The position numbers and the translations under genes are program-made. From the NCBI GenBank assembly GCA_026075535.2, contig AP026540.1, positions 8,990,001 through 9,054,000 of the forward strand: 64,000 nucleotides of DNA, written 5' to 3'. Shown in pieces: positions 1 through 10,794 of the stretch (position 1 is its first letter; every line of letters begins with the position of its first letter). The DNA comes from Tricholoma matsutake. Lineage: Eukaryota; Basidiomycota; Agaricomycetes; Agaricales; Tricholomataceae. Under the pieces are notes generated by a model. It made no database searches. It worked only from the letters and a program-made list of their open reading frames with translations, and had not been told where the DNA came from.

Positions 1-503
1 GGTGTTACACCAAGGGTCATCTGCATAACCTGAACAGATGGAAGATAAAAATTCTTCATCCAAAGAAATTGAAAATGTTGCAGCAATGGCAGTGGGTGGG
101 AGAGACATTGTTCCAGGTTTTGTCAGAATGTAAATGAAGAGTCATCCAGATAAATAAGGGCCACTGCACTGAAGTTGTCAGGGGGGTAAGGGCAAGATGC
201 TGACAATTTGGCATTGAAAGAGGTTCAGGATAACACATCAGCTGCACCATTATCAGCCCCTTTAACATAGACGATCTTGCAGTTGTACTGTGACATAAAT
301 TCTATCCATTGAGCCTGCTGCCTGCTAAGGTCTTGTTGTGCATTGAAGTTTTCCAGAGTTTTGTGATCAGTGTAAATGACAAACGGAACACCCACCAGAT
401 CAGCATGCCACTTTTGGAGAGCATGGATGATTGCGAGCATCTCATTCTCGTGGACAGGGTAGTTCAATTCTGCTCCTTTGAAGGTCATTGAATCAAATGC
501 CAC
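1..503 (-). pseudogene. Ty3/gypsy Pol remnant, left half of element 0
   Basis: Minus-strand frame from 503 down to 225 carries Ty3/gypsy RNase H hallmarks: AFDSM, YPVHENEMLAI, a TDHKTLENF block, then the linker ADVLS. An in-frame TGA (225-227) follows ADVLS; the homologous gypsy-E (29229-30233) reads LSR with a CGT Arg there, so the stop fits CGA to TGA. Positions 1-224 hold the linker toward integrase, too decayed to read through. The copy is cut at 503 by gypsy-A, and the missing RNase H half resumes at 10131 on the same strand. It is a relic; the true element end lies left of the window. Confidence 0.85.
499..503. repeat. Target-site duplication GCCAC of gypsy-A (left)
   Basis: GCCAC at 499-503 directly precedes the 5' LTR and is repeated exactly at 10126-10130 after the 3' LTR. 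The 5-bp size is usual for Ty3/gypsy integrases. It fixes both element borders and shows element 0 was the target. Confidence 0.95.
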
Positions 504-759
504 TGTAAGCCCAGCTTACATACACATCATTTACTCTTATTTGTACCAGACTCAAAACTCACCTTATTAACATGCATCATATCATAATTCCCCATTCTTC
601 CTTTCCCCCATATACTCCACTTATCCTTGTATTCTCATTTACTCTAATACCACATCATTGTCCTGTCACACTGGTGATTAGATGTGAGTGTTATATTAAT
701 CTTTTTTTCTATTCTAGCCTTCTAGTGTTACCTATCCCCAATTAAGGGATAGGTTTCCA
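504..759 (+). repeat. 5' LTR of gypsy-A
   Basis: 256 bp, begins with the small palindrome TGTAAGCCCAGCTTACA and ends GGTTTCCA (TG...CA). Compared with the 3' LTR it has lost at least six CpGs: its CA or TG stands where the 3' LTR has CG. A related LTR from gypsy-B lies at 10403-10667. Confidence 0.95.
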
Positions 760-774
760 CTTTTTTTTTTTTTT
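760..774 (+). other. C-T14 tract at the primer-binding position of gypsy-A
   Basis: Immediately after the 5' LTR come one C and fourteen T, then GACATTGACAACA. No TGG-type tRNA-complementary site is visible. B, C, D and E have the same C-plus-T tract at this place. Confidence 0.6.
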
Positions 775-953
775 GACATTGACAACAATGCGTGGTTTGC
801 TGCGTTAACATTGTCCAAATAGATGACAAAACACTGCTCGATCCGCATCCTGTCTTGCCAGCCTTCTGTCAATGCCTCCCTTACAACATGTAGTAAGGCA
901 AGGAAAATGAATGGCACAAACTCCTCCAGTATAAACGCTGCTGACACTGCATA

Positions 954-992
954 AGATAGAGGTCGTTAGGAACTGACACCCTTATGTAAGCA
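954..992 (+). repeat. Left TIR of the Tc1/mariner-like element
   Basis: 39 bp starting AGATAGAGGTCGTTAGG. It matches the inverted right TIR except CG versus CA and TG versus CA. Confidence 0.92.
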
Positions 993-1287
993 AGAACAAC
1001 GACCACTACTGCTGATGACCACCACCACATAAAAATATTCTAAACCCTGGGAATGGTGCATTGTATGTTAAGGAAGAAGTCCTAGCAGTCAGAACATTAA
1101 TTTTCTTAGTGTATCTAATGTAGTAACAGTTTTCATTTTCATTTTTTTTCAAGTTCTCAAATGTGTTTTTACATTGAACTGAGCATTTTGGCGAAACTGA
1201 ACGATTGTATGATCATGGATTTGGCCACTGACTAAGCCAATCATGTGATGTATAGCCAGCAAGAGGAAGAGCAATATTTGGAAGAAA

Positions 1288-3951
1288 ATGCCAAGAAAAA
1301 CCCATGCAAATCATGCTCGAGCTGAAAACCTCTGTAAAGGGCAGAAATTGGTCACTAATACAACTGTGGAAGAGGTGGAAGATCATGATTCCATACACTT
1401 GCTGCTGCACACGCATCCAATCGGTCCCGAAGCATCCTCATGCCAATGCAATGACATCACCAGCAATCTGGAGCTTCTCGACATCATTGGTGCTCTTAGA
1501 GGGGCTGCAATGATTGATGACAAGGATGACATTTCAGAATCTGGATCAGAGGATGATGGTGATGAACAAAGTGACGAGATTCAGGAAATTACCACATTGG
1601 AACATTTTACATCAACCCTGCAAAGGGCACATAACATTACTGTCACTGCAGAGAGGGAAAAGGAAAGGGGCAGGAAGAGACCAAAAGTATATGACAGGAA
1701 CTCGGATAGGACAAAGCAGTGGTATCGACAACAAGGCTGTGAGCTTGCAGCCAAAGGGTTTCGCTCCATGAAAGACTGGCTGCATCAAATGCCGTCTGCC
1801 TCGCGTGAAACAACAGCATGTGGCACACCAGATCCAGATCTGTTGAATCTCCATGAAGAATCTGAAGAATCATCAGCATCAGAGGGAGAAATTCAGCCAA
1901 TCAGCATGGAGGGATTGATGAAGTCTGCAGCTTGGGACAAATCAGAGGCCGACTCGAACTGTGAGTCCCAATCAGGAACAATGGTCGGGTCGGATATGCC
2001 AACAACTTCCGAAGGCAGTGAAAATGATGATGCTGTCAAGGAAAGGCAGCGCTGCAGGGGTGTTGTGGACCAGATGTTGAAAGACTTGCGGGATGGGAAA
2101 ATTCCTCATGATCGGAGTGAAGAGACACCAACAGATCAAGCACTGAATCAATTGAATTACAAAAACTTCCCTGCACTATGCTGAGCAGTTGCAAGCTAAC
2201 AGTGAAAAGCAAAAACAAGAAGGTGGATGTTGTCCTGCGGGCCCGAGTCACTGCCATGGTTGGAACTTTGAACCTCTATCTTGATCCAGAGGTGTCATAT
2301 TCTTGGAGACAAGCTTCATTGGTTGTGTTGAAGTTGCAAGGACATGGCGCTTATCATGCATGAATGATTCGGCAGTGGATACACAGGTTTATCAATCACA
2401 GAAAACTTCCCCTGCACCGGTATAAAGGCACCCATTCCAGTATTGAGGACATTTCCATGGAGATACAATTGAAGCTGGCAGAGCATGCCAAGGATAATTT
2501 CATCAAGGTATTGGATGTCGTTGAAATTGTTGCCAGTCCAGAAATACAGGAATGGTTGGAAGCGGCTGGCATCAAGAAGCAAAAAGTCTCTGAACAAACT
2601 GGATGAGAGTGGCTGAAAAAGTTTTGATGGTGTTATTCCCGCAAGAAGAATGGGATGTATATTGATGGTCATGAGAGGGAGGATGTCGTGGCCTATCGTC
2701 AACAATTTGTGATGCGATTTCTCACTTGTTATGCACCTCGGATGTATACCTGGGATAATAATGGAGTTGAAACCAAACCACTTGGATTCCATTCACCTGA
2801 TATCAATGGCTGTTTCCGACTTATTCCTGTGACCCATGATGAATCAACCTTCTATGCAAACGATGAGAGGAAGACAAGATGGATTCACGAAAGTCAGAAG
2901 GCAGCCCCGGAGAGGAAAGGGGAAGGAACATCGATCATGATATCAGACTTCTTAACTTCAGAATGGGGGCGTTTGATGAGTGTGGATGGAACAGAGTGCG
3001 TTATCTTATCATTTGATCAGATTGTCTTTTCTCAAATTCAAGTTGACAGGGATGCTCGTGTTGTATTCAAGGCTGGAAAAAATCATGATGGTTATTTTGA
3101 TGCAGACGATCTCCTTGCCCAGGTTGACAAGGCAATCGACATCTTTGAGGAGAGAACTCGTGGATTTGCAACCAGTCTGTTTTTGTTTGATAATGCTCCG
3201 AGCCACCAAAAGCGAGCACCCGATGCGCTTTCTGCCCGCAAGATGCCCAAGAATCCAAATGATGGATGGACACACCATAAGGGTGGCCCTCGCATGCAGC
3301 CAACCACTCTTGCTGATGGAATAGTACAAGATTTTTACTTTGATGATGACCATCCACAATATCCTGGTTATTTTAAGGGAATGGAGCAAATTCTATGAGA
3401 GCGCGGGCTATGGCCTCAATCTGGGAATTTTCTTGCTCAATGTGAAGGTTTTAAATGCGAGACTGGCAAAGTTGACTGCTGTTGTCGCTGACTTTTATTT
3501 AATCAACCTGATTTCACTAACCAGAGGTCTCAGCTAGAAGAGCTTGTGACTTCACGGGGGCACATTTGTGATTTTTATCCAAAATATCACTGTGAACTGA
3601 ATTTCATTGAACAGTACTGGGGAGCTGTCAAATTCTGTTATCGAGGCTTTGGGACACGGCCATCAAATGTTGATGAAATGCAGAAACGCATCCTTGAATG
3701 TCTCGATGACATTCCTCTTTTACCAATCCGACGGTTTGTGATTTTTTTCTGATTCACTGCACACACTAATTTTAAACTACAGTTATGCCAACCGATCTGC
3801 ACAATTTATAGATGCGTACTCGAAAGGATTAACAGGCGCTGATGCAATCTGGGCAAATCGGAAATATCATGGTCATCGTGTCCTCCCAGCCAGCATTTTG
3901 GCAGAAGTTGCAGGGAAAAAGGCTAATTCTACTTCTTGCAGGGCCATATAA
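1288..3951 (+). pseudogene. Tc1/mariner-like (DDE) transposase, decayed
   Basis: The N-terminal part (1288-2184) is acidic and Ser-rich, ending before a frame change near 2180. The catalytic part runs in one frame from about 2178: a helix-turn-helix-like segment, YSRKKNGMYIDGHEREDV, ISDFLTSEWG (first Asp), LFLFDNAPSHQ (second Asp) and CELNFIEQYWGAVK (Glu), the DDE pattern of the IS630/Tc1 group common in basidiomycetes. A 49-bp GT-AG intron (3734-3782) links PIRR to YANRS, and the frame ends TAA at 3949. TGA codons at 2361, 2604, 2625, 3396 and 3489 mostly sit where the family has Arg (for example CCCR-R-LLF). The copy is not functional. Confidence 0.88.
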
Positions 3952-4057
3952 TTATTCTATCATAGTTTTCATAGATAATACTTCACACAATGCTGGGTTG
4001 CTAAGCTCATCGGTACATATGTATTTCGTTGAAATTTGATCCACCCATATTTGGCCA

Positions 4058-4075
4058 CTAACCCTAACCCTAACC
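4058..4075 (+). repeat. Short telomere-like CCCTAA run
   Basis: CTAACCCTAACCCTAACC abuts the right TIR from inside. It is the complement of TTAGGG, the usual fungal telomere unit, but only three units long, so it is not a chromosome end. Confidence 0.8.
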
Positions 4076-4114
4076 TGCTTACATAAGGGTGTTGGTTCCT
4101 AATGACCTCTATCT
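4076..4114 (-). repeat. Right TIR of the Tc1/mariner-like element
   Basis: Inverted 39-bp partner of 954-992, followed by the TA duplication at 4115-4116. Confidence 0.92.
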
Positions 4115-5116
4115 TATATGAACTCAACCACAGCTGTCGATCCAATTGACACGCATATACCTACCTCTTCTACCCCGCCTGCTGAACAAGCTGCAATTGC
4201 CGTTTCAGCACCTAGTCCCAGGAATGACTCGCCTCTCTCCAGTCCTCTCTCTTTGCCTCCTATATCCAGTCCTACTGCATCACCTTCCCCATCTCCAAAA
4301 CCACTTTGCAAAAGAAGTCCCTCCTCCTCCTCCAACAACAAATACCACGTTATATCCCTGATGACCAGAATGTCTTCCGCTAGCACTACCGCTGTATTGA
4401 GCCTCAATAATGGCAAATGACCCATGATCTCTGTGGGTGCGATGACTCCTGAACTCTTGCATAGATTTGAACACCACACACGTGGATATTTGCTAAATAA
4501 AGACAGACTCAACGCTAAGAGCTATGTTGATCATATCATTTATTCTTTTGAGGACCCACTGTTCTCCGACTGGTACCAGTCTCAGCAGGAACTTTTATCA
4601 CCCCTTTCATCCCTCAAATTTATGGCTAAAGTTCATGCACGCTGGCTCCCCAAACGATGGCAACAAGACCTCACTCAAAAAGTCTGATCTACTAAGCAAA
4701 ACAAAACTCCATTCTCAGAATTTGTTGATGCCTTGCGGTGCAATAACCTCCTGCTTAAAAACTCTCAGTACCATCTGTCTCCTTTGGAGTCCTTCCCAAC
4801 TTTGCACACAAATCGAATCCAACATTTCTCCAGAGCTCGCTTCTGCATTTGACCGTTGGAAAGATAACCATCAATCCTCTGATGACAAGTCAGACAAAGA
4901 GAACGACACTGTGGATGAGAGCGATGACGAGGCTGCTTTGGCTGCAGCTAAAGCACTTCTATCTGCACTTAAGGCTGAGTCTAGATTACAATCTTTTGTT
5001 GACACTCTCATAAAGCTCGACCAAAAATTGATCGAAGATCAGAATGCTCATTGATGCGATGCTGAGGATGCAGCTCGCAGCCTGAAATACTCAAGTTCTG
5101 CAGTTGGCCTATCAGA

Positions 5117-5616
5117 TGTAATTGTACCCAATAAGAGGTAAGATTCACTCAGAGACACCAAGGCAGAATAGGACCAGATAATATAGGAGGAAAGCAGATA
5201 CAGGAGGAGTACAATAGGGAGAGTGGGAGAATAGATATGGGGAGAAGAAGGAAGGAAGAAGAGAGTAAGTAGACATCAGTATATGTGATGAGCGATAGAC
5301 AACACAATACAACAATTAGTAATCAGCATGATTACACCCTCCCCCCCTCTGAAAAATTCTCAGGTAACTAAAAAAATATACCAAGGTATCATAAAAACTG
5401 CTCGTCGGGTGCATTAAAAATTGGGTACAATTACACTTTTTTTTTGAATAGGACCAGATAATATAGGAGGAAAGCAGATATGGGAGGAGTACAATAGGGA
5501 GAGTGGGAGAATAGATATGGGGAGAAGAAGGAAGGAAGAAGAGAGTAAGTAGATGTCAGTATATGTGACAAGCAATAGACAACACAATACAACAATTAGT
5601 AATCAGCATGATTACA
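5117..5616 (-). mobile_element. Shrunken LTR element (LTR plus 3' UTR plus truncated LTR)
   Basis: Bounded by TCAGA duplications (5112-5116, 5617-5621). In minus orientation the LTR begins TGTAATCATGCTGATTAC and ends GGGTACAATTACA. A complete LTR occupies 5117-5336 (220 bp) and a second, missing its 3' end, about 5446-5616. Between them are a GGGGGGGAGGG polypurine tract and a short UTR-like piece (GATGCACCC-type motif, also seen after pol in gypsy-A). A short stretch at about 5421-5445 (LTR end plus C-T9) is inverted relative to the rest. No coding sequence remains, so it resembles a TRIM-like or internally deleted element. Removing it with one TCAGA keeps gypsy-A Gag in frame. Confidence 0.85.
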
Positions 5617-5621
5617 TCAGA

Positions 5622-6570
5622 TTCTTCCCGCCATCCCTCTCATGCTCACACCCAAACTTCTAACTCATCTTGCACACAAACAGCATCATCTTCTTTGTCG
5701 ACCTCATGTCCTCCAAAATTGACAGACCATGAGCAACTGTACCTCAAGACCCACAGCGGATGTAAGAAATGTCGCAGGTTTTACCTACCTGAAGGTCACC
5801 CTTGCGAATTCCCATCTGGAGAAAGTTATGTAGAACGTACTATGGCTTCCATAAATGACGTGAGGAAACATATCAAGTTACCTCTGTTGCCAGTGCCTCG
5901 GGACAAACATGTGTTGTCCATTGCCTCCATTGCCTCCTTGTCTTCCCAAGTTTCAAGCATGTCTCCTCCTGTGCTGCCCGTCGCAGCCATGCTGAGTATG
6001 TCTGCTTACCCCATCGCGTCTATTTGCCCACTCAATGAGTCATCAATTCTAGGTGGGGGTGATAGTGATCTGTCTCGCGACTCCAATGACTCGGGGAGCA
6101 AACAAATACCTTTCTTTTTACCCCACCTTGTGTGGAAATGTGCAATTGAGAGCTGTGACCCTTCCATTTTCTCTCGGGTACCTGTTGAAGCCTTACTTGA
6201 CCACAGATCTGGTCCAGTTTTGATTGATCAACACCTCATTGCATGTCTGCAACTACCTATTCATCAACTCCAACAGCAGTTCCCAGTTTCTGGTGCCTTC
6301 TTCAATGGCACAAACACAACTCCTCAAATTTCTTTAACACATTGGGTAAAACTCAAATTGCATGACTGTAATAATTTGTATTCTGCATGTACCATTCGTG
6401 CTCTCGTAGTGCCTGGCTTGTGTCATCCCATCATCCTCGGACTTCCTTTCCTGTACCATAATAACATCACTGTGAATGTCCACGACGGTTCTGCAATTGA
6501 TATGACATCAAAATTCGACCTTCTGCACCCTGTAGCCCCACCTGTACCTAAACATATTATTAAACTATGA
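5622..6570 (+). pseudogene. Gypsy-A Gag zinc knuckle and aspartic protease
   Basis: Continues the Gag frame after the insertion. A cysteine knuckle, GCKKCRRFYLPEGHPCEF, lies at about 5758-5812. A Ser-rich linker follows, then a retropepsin-like segment with ALLDHRSGPVLIDQ (about 6190-6230), where DHR-S replaces the more usual DHGS, and LGLPFLYHNNI (about 6436-6470). A TGA at 6568-6570 stands where gypsy-B has TGT in the same context. Protein to this point is the maturation protease that would cut the polyprotein. Confidence 0.85.
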
Positions 6571-6573
6571 GAA

Positions 6574-9500
6574 GTGATTACTACAAATGTTTGCAACCAA
6601 AAATTGTTATTGAATGAACTCAAAGAGATGTGCAACATGTGTCGACTGTTGATTGATACTTCCTGCAAGCCTGTTAATGGCATAGACATAATAGCTGTTG
6701 TCCGTGGCTGTATTGAACAGTTGGCCATGGTGGAACAACTTGAGAAGCTTAACCAAGGAATTCACAATGATTATTCTGATGTTTTCAAGCCTATCCCACA
6801 TGTAAATGAAATGCCCGATACAGTACTATGCAAAATTAAATTGAAAGATGCGAATAAAACTATTAGCACTCAGAACTACTTGTGCCTGCATAAATTCCGC
6901 AAAGCATGGGGAATGTTGATCCAGAAACATTTGGAAGCTGGACACATACATCTGTCCTCATCATCGCATGCTTCACCTGCCTTTTTGGTCCCTAAAGCCA
7001 ACAACACTGTTCTTCCTCGCTGGGTTAACAACTACCATCAGCTGAACTCCAATACTGTGACTGACTCACATCCTTTGCCACACATCAACAATATCCTAGC
7101 GGACGCTGGTCAAGGCAAGATTTGGAGCAAACTTGATATGATGGACAGCTTTTTCCACATGAAGATGGATCCTGAAAGTATCCACCTAACCACTGTAACA
7201 ACACCGTTAGGACTCTATGAGTGGGTTGTAATACCCCAAGGTTTGCGCAATTCCCTGCCTGTTCATCAGCAGCGTGTTACTGCTTGCCTTCGACCATTCT
7301 TGGGTCTTTTTGTCATATCTACCTTGATGATATAGTAATCTACTTGGAGATGTTAGCCCAGCACACGGAACACATCCACTTGGTTATGAGTGCATTACAC
7401 AAAGACCGACTGTACTGCAACCCGAAAAAGTTGAAATTCTATCTGCCGGAATTGATATTCCTCGGACACCACATCTCACAAGAAGGTATCAAGGCTTGTT
7501 CTTCAAAAGTCAACAAAGTCTTGAATTGGCTGGTACCCAAATCCGTGAGCGATGTTCAGAGTTTCCTTGGGTTAGTCTGTTACATTGCCACTTTCCTGCC
7601 TAACCTAGCGGAACACATGTCTGCCCTGACGCCCTTGACAATGAAGGATTGCGAGAAGCTCTTCCCTGCCTGGACCCCTGAACACCAGTTTGCCTTTGAG
7701 GCTATAAAAGGTCTGGTAGTTAGCAGGGAATGCCTCACTGTTATCGACCACATGAATCCTGCAGACAATAAAATCTTTGTCACCTGTGATGCTAACGATA
7801 AATGCACTGGAGCTGTACTAAGCTGGGGACTTACTTGGGAAAGTGCCAGACCAGTTGCCTTCAACTCCATGCAACTCAAGGACACACAGAAGAACTACCC
7901 TGTACACAAAAAAGAGATGCTGGCCATAGTTTGAGCCCTTAAAAAATGGTGGTCTGACTTGTTGGGCTCGCATTTTGTTGTTTACATGGATCATTGTACA
8001 CTTGAGAATTTCGACACTCAGAAAGATTTGTCAAGATGACAAGCTCGTTGGATGGAGCACCTTTCACAGTTTGACATGAATATCCACTACATCCATGGTG
8101 AAGACAACACAGTGGCAGACACACTTTTGCATCTGCCTGACGACCCAACTGAGGTTGACTCGGAAGAGGTGGACATTTCAGACACACCTTTACACTGGGA
8201 TAACTGGTTAGCCATTGGCAGCTCATGCAACACCATCCTCACAATCTCCGCTGATGAATCTTTTTTGTGGGACATGCACTTGGGCTACAAAAATGACAAA
8301 TTTTGCCAGAAATTATCAATTGCAGATGAAAGTATCCCTGGCATTTGTTTCAAGAATGACCTTTGGTATATTGGGGATTGACTGATAATCCCATGCCAAG
8401 GCACACTACGCGAGGATCTTTTCAGACTTGCTCATGATGCCCTTGGGCACTTCAGAGCAGACAAATCTTATGCAAGTATTTGTAATTGTTACTACTGGCT
8501 GAACATGCACAGGGATTTAGAAAATGTGTACATCCCTGCTTGTGCTGAATGCCAACATAACAAGAGTTCTACCTCCAAACCAAAAGGGCCACTTCACCCA
8601 CTCTCGGTCCCTGAGAAGAGGGGAGATTCTGTCTGTCTGGACTTTGTAGGCCCCTTGCCAGAAGATAATGGCTTTGATTGTGTCCTAACTGTAACAGACC
8701 ATCTCGGTTTGGATATACACTTGATTCCCACTCGGACGAACATCTCTGCGCCAGACTTGGCGTTGATATTCTTCAATGAGTGGTACTGTGAGAACGGTTT
8801 GCCGTTAGAGCTGATCACAGACCGAGATAAACTTTTCATTTCTAAATTCTGGGCTGTGCTGCACAGCTTGACAGGCGTGCATCTTAAAATGTCTACAGCT
8901 TACCATCCACAAACCGACGGTGCTAGCGAACAGACAAACAAAACATTGAACCAGTGTATATGCTTCCATGTGGAATGTAACCAGAAAGGTTGGGTACACG
9001 CGTTACCAATCATCCACTTCAATATGATGAACTCTATTAACGCATCCACTGGATACTCGGGGTTCCAAATTTGCATGGGTTGGAGCCCTCACATTATTCC
9101 ACCTTTGGTTCCTGGGATTGCCGGGGAGCCTGAGTCTGAAGAGATAGCTGCGCAACAAATCATCTCCCAAATTGAAGCTGACGTTGCTGATGCCAAGGAT
9201 GCTTTACTAGGTGCTAAAGTGCTCCAGGCTTTTGACACAAATAAGTCTTGGGGACACAAGGACATTTACAATATTGGTGACAAAGTTATGCTAGCAACTG
9301 TTCATCACTGGTGCAACTTCAAGGTGGGGGATAAATCTCACGTTGCAAAGTTTTTCCCACGATGGGATGGACCTTATGCAGTCACAAAAGCATTTCCAGA
9401 CACATCCTCATACACCTTGCATTTGCCTAACTCCCCTGCCACATTCACAACATTCCATGCTTCACTCCTAAAATGACACATCGAAAATGACACAACTCTA

Positions 9501-9734
9501 TTCCCTTCCCGAGAACACGATCGACCAGGACCGGTACTTACCAAAGACAGGATGGAAGAGTATCACATTGAGAAAATTGTTGACAAAAGAAGAAGAGGCC
9601 GCAGTTATCAATACCTCGTGTGGTGGGCCGGCTACTCAGAAAGCGACAATTTTTGGCTTCCTCAACGTGAGCTGGTCAATTGCAAGGCACTAGACATTTG
9701 GCAATCTTGTAGGGCAGAGGGTCAGATGCAGTAG
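6574..9734 (+). pseudogene. Gypsy-A Pol: RT, RNase H, integrase, chromodomain
   Basis: RT: ASPAFLVPKA, LPRWVNNYHQLN, SKLDMMDSFFHMK (motif A Asp kept), then HIYLDDIVI (YxDD) after a frameshift in a T run near 7312. RNase H: FVTCDAND, NYPVHKKEMLAI. Integrase (about 8500-9280): H/C zinc region, VCLDFVGPLP, LITDRDKLF and GASEQTNK supply D, D, E. Chromodomain (9552-9700): EYHIEKIVDKR...YLVWWAGY...FWLP. It ends at a natural TAG (9732). Stops at 7932, 8037, 8379 and 9474 are all TGA where relatives have Arg, Gln or similar residues. Chromodomains are known to steer integration toward heterochromatin. Confidence 0.92.
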
Positions 9735-9864
9735 CTTTTTCTCTCAGGGTTTTTTGATGCACCCATCGTTTTGTTGATGATGGGTTGAAATTATTTTCTC
9801 ATTTTTTATTTTTTATTTTTCTTCTCTCCCTTGCTTTTCTTTTATACCCAGACACTTTTCTAAT

Positions 9865-9874
9865 GGTGGGAGGG
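9865..9874 (+). other. Polypurine tract of gypsy-A
   Basis: GGTGGGAGGG directly before the 3' LTR, the expected plus-strand primer site. A GGGAGGG core also precedes the LTRs of gypsy-E and of the shrunken element. Confidence 0.85.
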
Positions 9875-10125
9875 TGTAAGCCCGGCTTATGGACACATCA
9901 TTCACTCTTATTTGTACCAGACTCGAAACTCACCTTATTAACACGCGTCATATCATAATTCCCCATTCTTCCTTTCCCCCATATACTCCGCTTATCCTTG
10001 TATTCTCATTTACTCTAATACCAGGTCATTGTCCTGTCACACTGGTGATTAGACGTGAGTGTTATATTAATCTTTTTCTCTATTCTAGCCTTCTAGTGTT
10101 TCCCCAATTAAGGGATAGGTTTCCA
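9875..10125 (+). repeat. 3' LTR of gypsy-A
   Basis: 251 bp, TGTAAGCCCGGCTTATGG to GGTTTCCA, followed by GCCAC (10126-10130). It keeps CpGs that the 5' LTR has lost. Confidence 0.95.
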
Positions 10126-10130
10126 GCCAC

Positions 10131-10257
10131 CAGCTGTGCCGTCTCCCACTCCTTTCCAAAGGAGAGTATAGCCCCAGATTGGTAATCACTCGCATCTGTG
10201 GTCACAAAGATTTTGTGATCAGCCATGAGGTCATAATCAATTGTTGTAAGGCATTAC
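10131..10257 (-). pseudogene. Element 0 Pol remnant, right half
   Basis: Minus-strand sequence aligns with the RNase H start of gypsy-E (compare 29945-30075: both contain the complement of AATCACT.GCATCTGT.GTCACAAA). It continues the fragment at 1-503 after removal of gypsy-A. It breaks at 10257 where LTR G begins. Confidence 0.8.
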
Positions 10258-10402
10258 TGTAAGAGTGCCTCTTACATCAGCTAACCATTATCACATGCAT
10301 CACAGTTATCACATGTTATTCCAGTAGTATATATTCTATACTTTGAGTACTTGTACTGTAGCTTAGTTTCCTCCCCCAAAATATACTACATTTCTAACAT
10401 GT
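10258..10402 (+). repeat. Partial LTR (element G)
   Basis: Begins TGTAAGAGTGCCTCTTACA, an LTR-start palindrome like those of A and D, preceded by ATTAC as a possible duplication. It stops at 10402 where gypsy-B enters with the duplication CATGT. No second LTR of this family is recognised. Confidence 0.55.
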
Positions 10403-10667
10403 TGTAAGCCTGGCTTACATAACACCATTGACACCTGTTTGGACACGACTCTTTGTGTTCCCTTATTTAACTGCGATGTATATGGATTTTCCCCATTCTT
10501 CCTTTTCCCCATCTCGCTTGCCTTAGATTCTGCCTTGTATTATCCCTTACTCCTAATTACATGTCATTATCCTGTCATTCACATGATTAGCAGTGAGTTC
10601 TAGATCTTCTCCTCCTCCTCTCTTCCCCCCAGTGTTTCCTGTTCCCCAATTATGGGATAGGTTTCCA
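10403..10667 (+). repeat. 5' LTR of gypsy-B
   Basis: 265 bp, TGTAAGCCTGGCTTACA to GGTTTCCA. It is followed by C-T5-C-T3-GACATTGACAACA, nearly the same post-LTR sequence as gypsy-A. Confidence 0.92.
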
Positions 10668-10794
10668 CTTTTTCTTTGACATTGACAACACCATATAATT
10701 ACCATGCTGACACAGTCTACGTAACAATGACAGTAGAACACTGTCTCGTAAACCCTCTGTCGATATCCCCCTTACTACTTGTAGTAAGGCGAGG

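Larger units (their letters stand above)
954..4114 (+). mobile_element. Tc1/mariner-like DNA transposon inside gypsy-A gag
   Basis: 3,161 bp bounded by 39-bp terminal inverted repeats (954-992, 4076-4114) and a TA duplication (952-953, 4115-4116), the target signature of the Tc1/mariner/IS630 superfamily. It carries one transposase gene on the plus strand. The two TIRs differ at only two places, both explained by CpG decay. Four copies' worth of CTAACC-type telomere-like repeat sit just inside the right TIR. Removing the element with one TA restores the gag frame. Confidence 0.92.
907..5116 (+). pseudogene. Gag of gypsy-A, split by a DNA transposon
   Basis: Starts with ATG at 907 (MNGTNSSS...), runs to 953, is interrupted by the Tc1/mariner-like element, and resumes at 4117. 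Keeping one TA copy, codons GCA-TAT-ATG join in frame. The Ser/Pro-rich N-terminal part (about 4118-4370) is followed by the Gag core (LLHRFEHH, YSFEDPLFSDWYQSQ, RWLPKRWQQDL). In-frame TGA codons lie at 4418, 4685 and 5052; the one at 4685 aligns with Arg in gypsy-E and with a TGA in gypsy-B. A length change near 4780-4800 relative to B shifts the frame. The capsid-like core ends where the LTR element enters at 5117. Confidence 0.85.
504..10125 (+). mobile_element. Gypsy-A, chromodomain Ty3/gypsy retrotransposon carrying two insertions
   Basis: Complete element bounded by LTRs (504-759, 9875-10125) and the GCCAC duplication. Order: LTR, gag, zinc knuckle, protease, RT, RNase H, integrase, chromodomain, polypurine tract, LTR, the order of the chromovirus branch of Ty3/gypsy. 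It holds a Tc1/mariner-like transposon (954-4114) and a shrunken LTR element (5117-5616). The coding frame carries eight TGA stops and about two frameshifts, so the copy is dead. The 140 bp between the TAG stop (9732-9734) and the 3' LTR are T-rich untranslated sequence. Confidence 0.95.

Noticed and set aside
4058..4075. Telomere or chromosome end
   Set aside because: Only three CCCTAA-like units, inside a transposon next to its TIR, with unrelated DNA on both sides.
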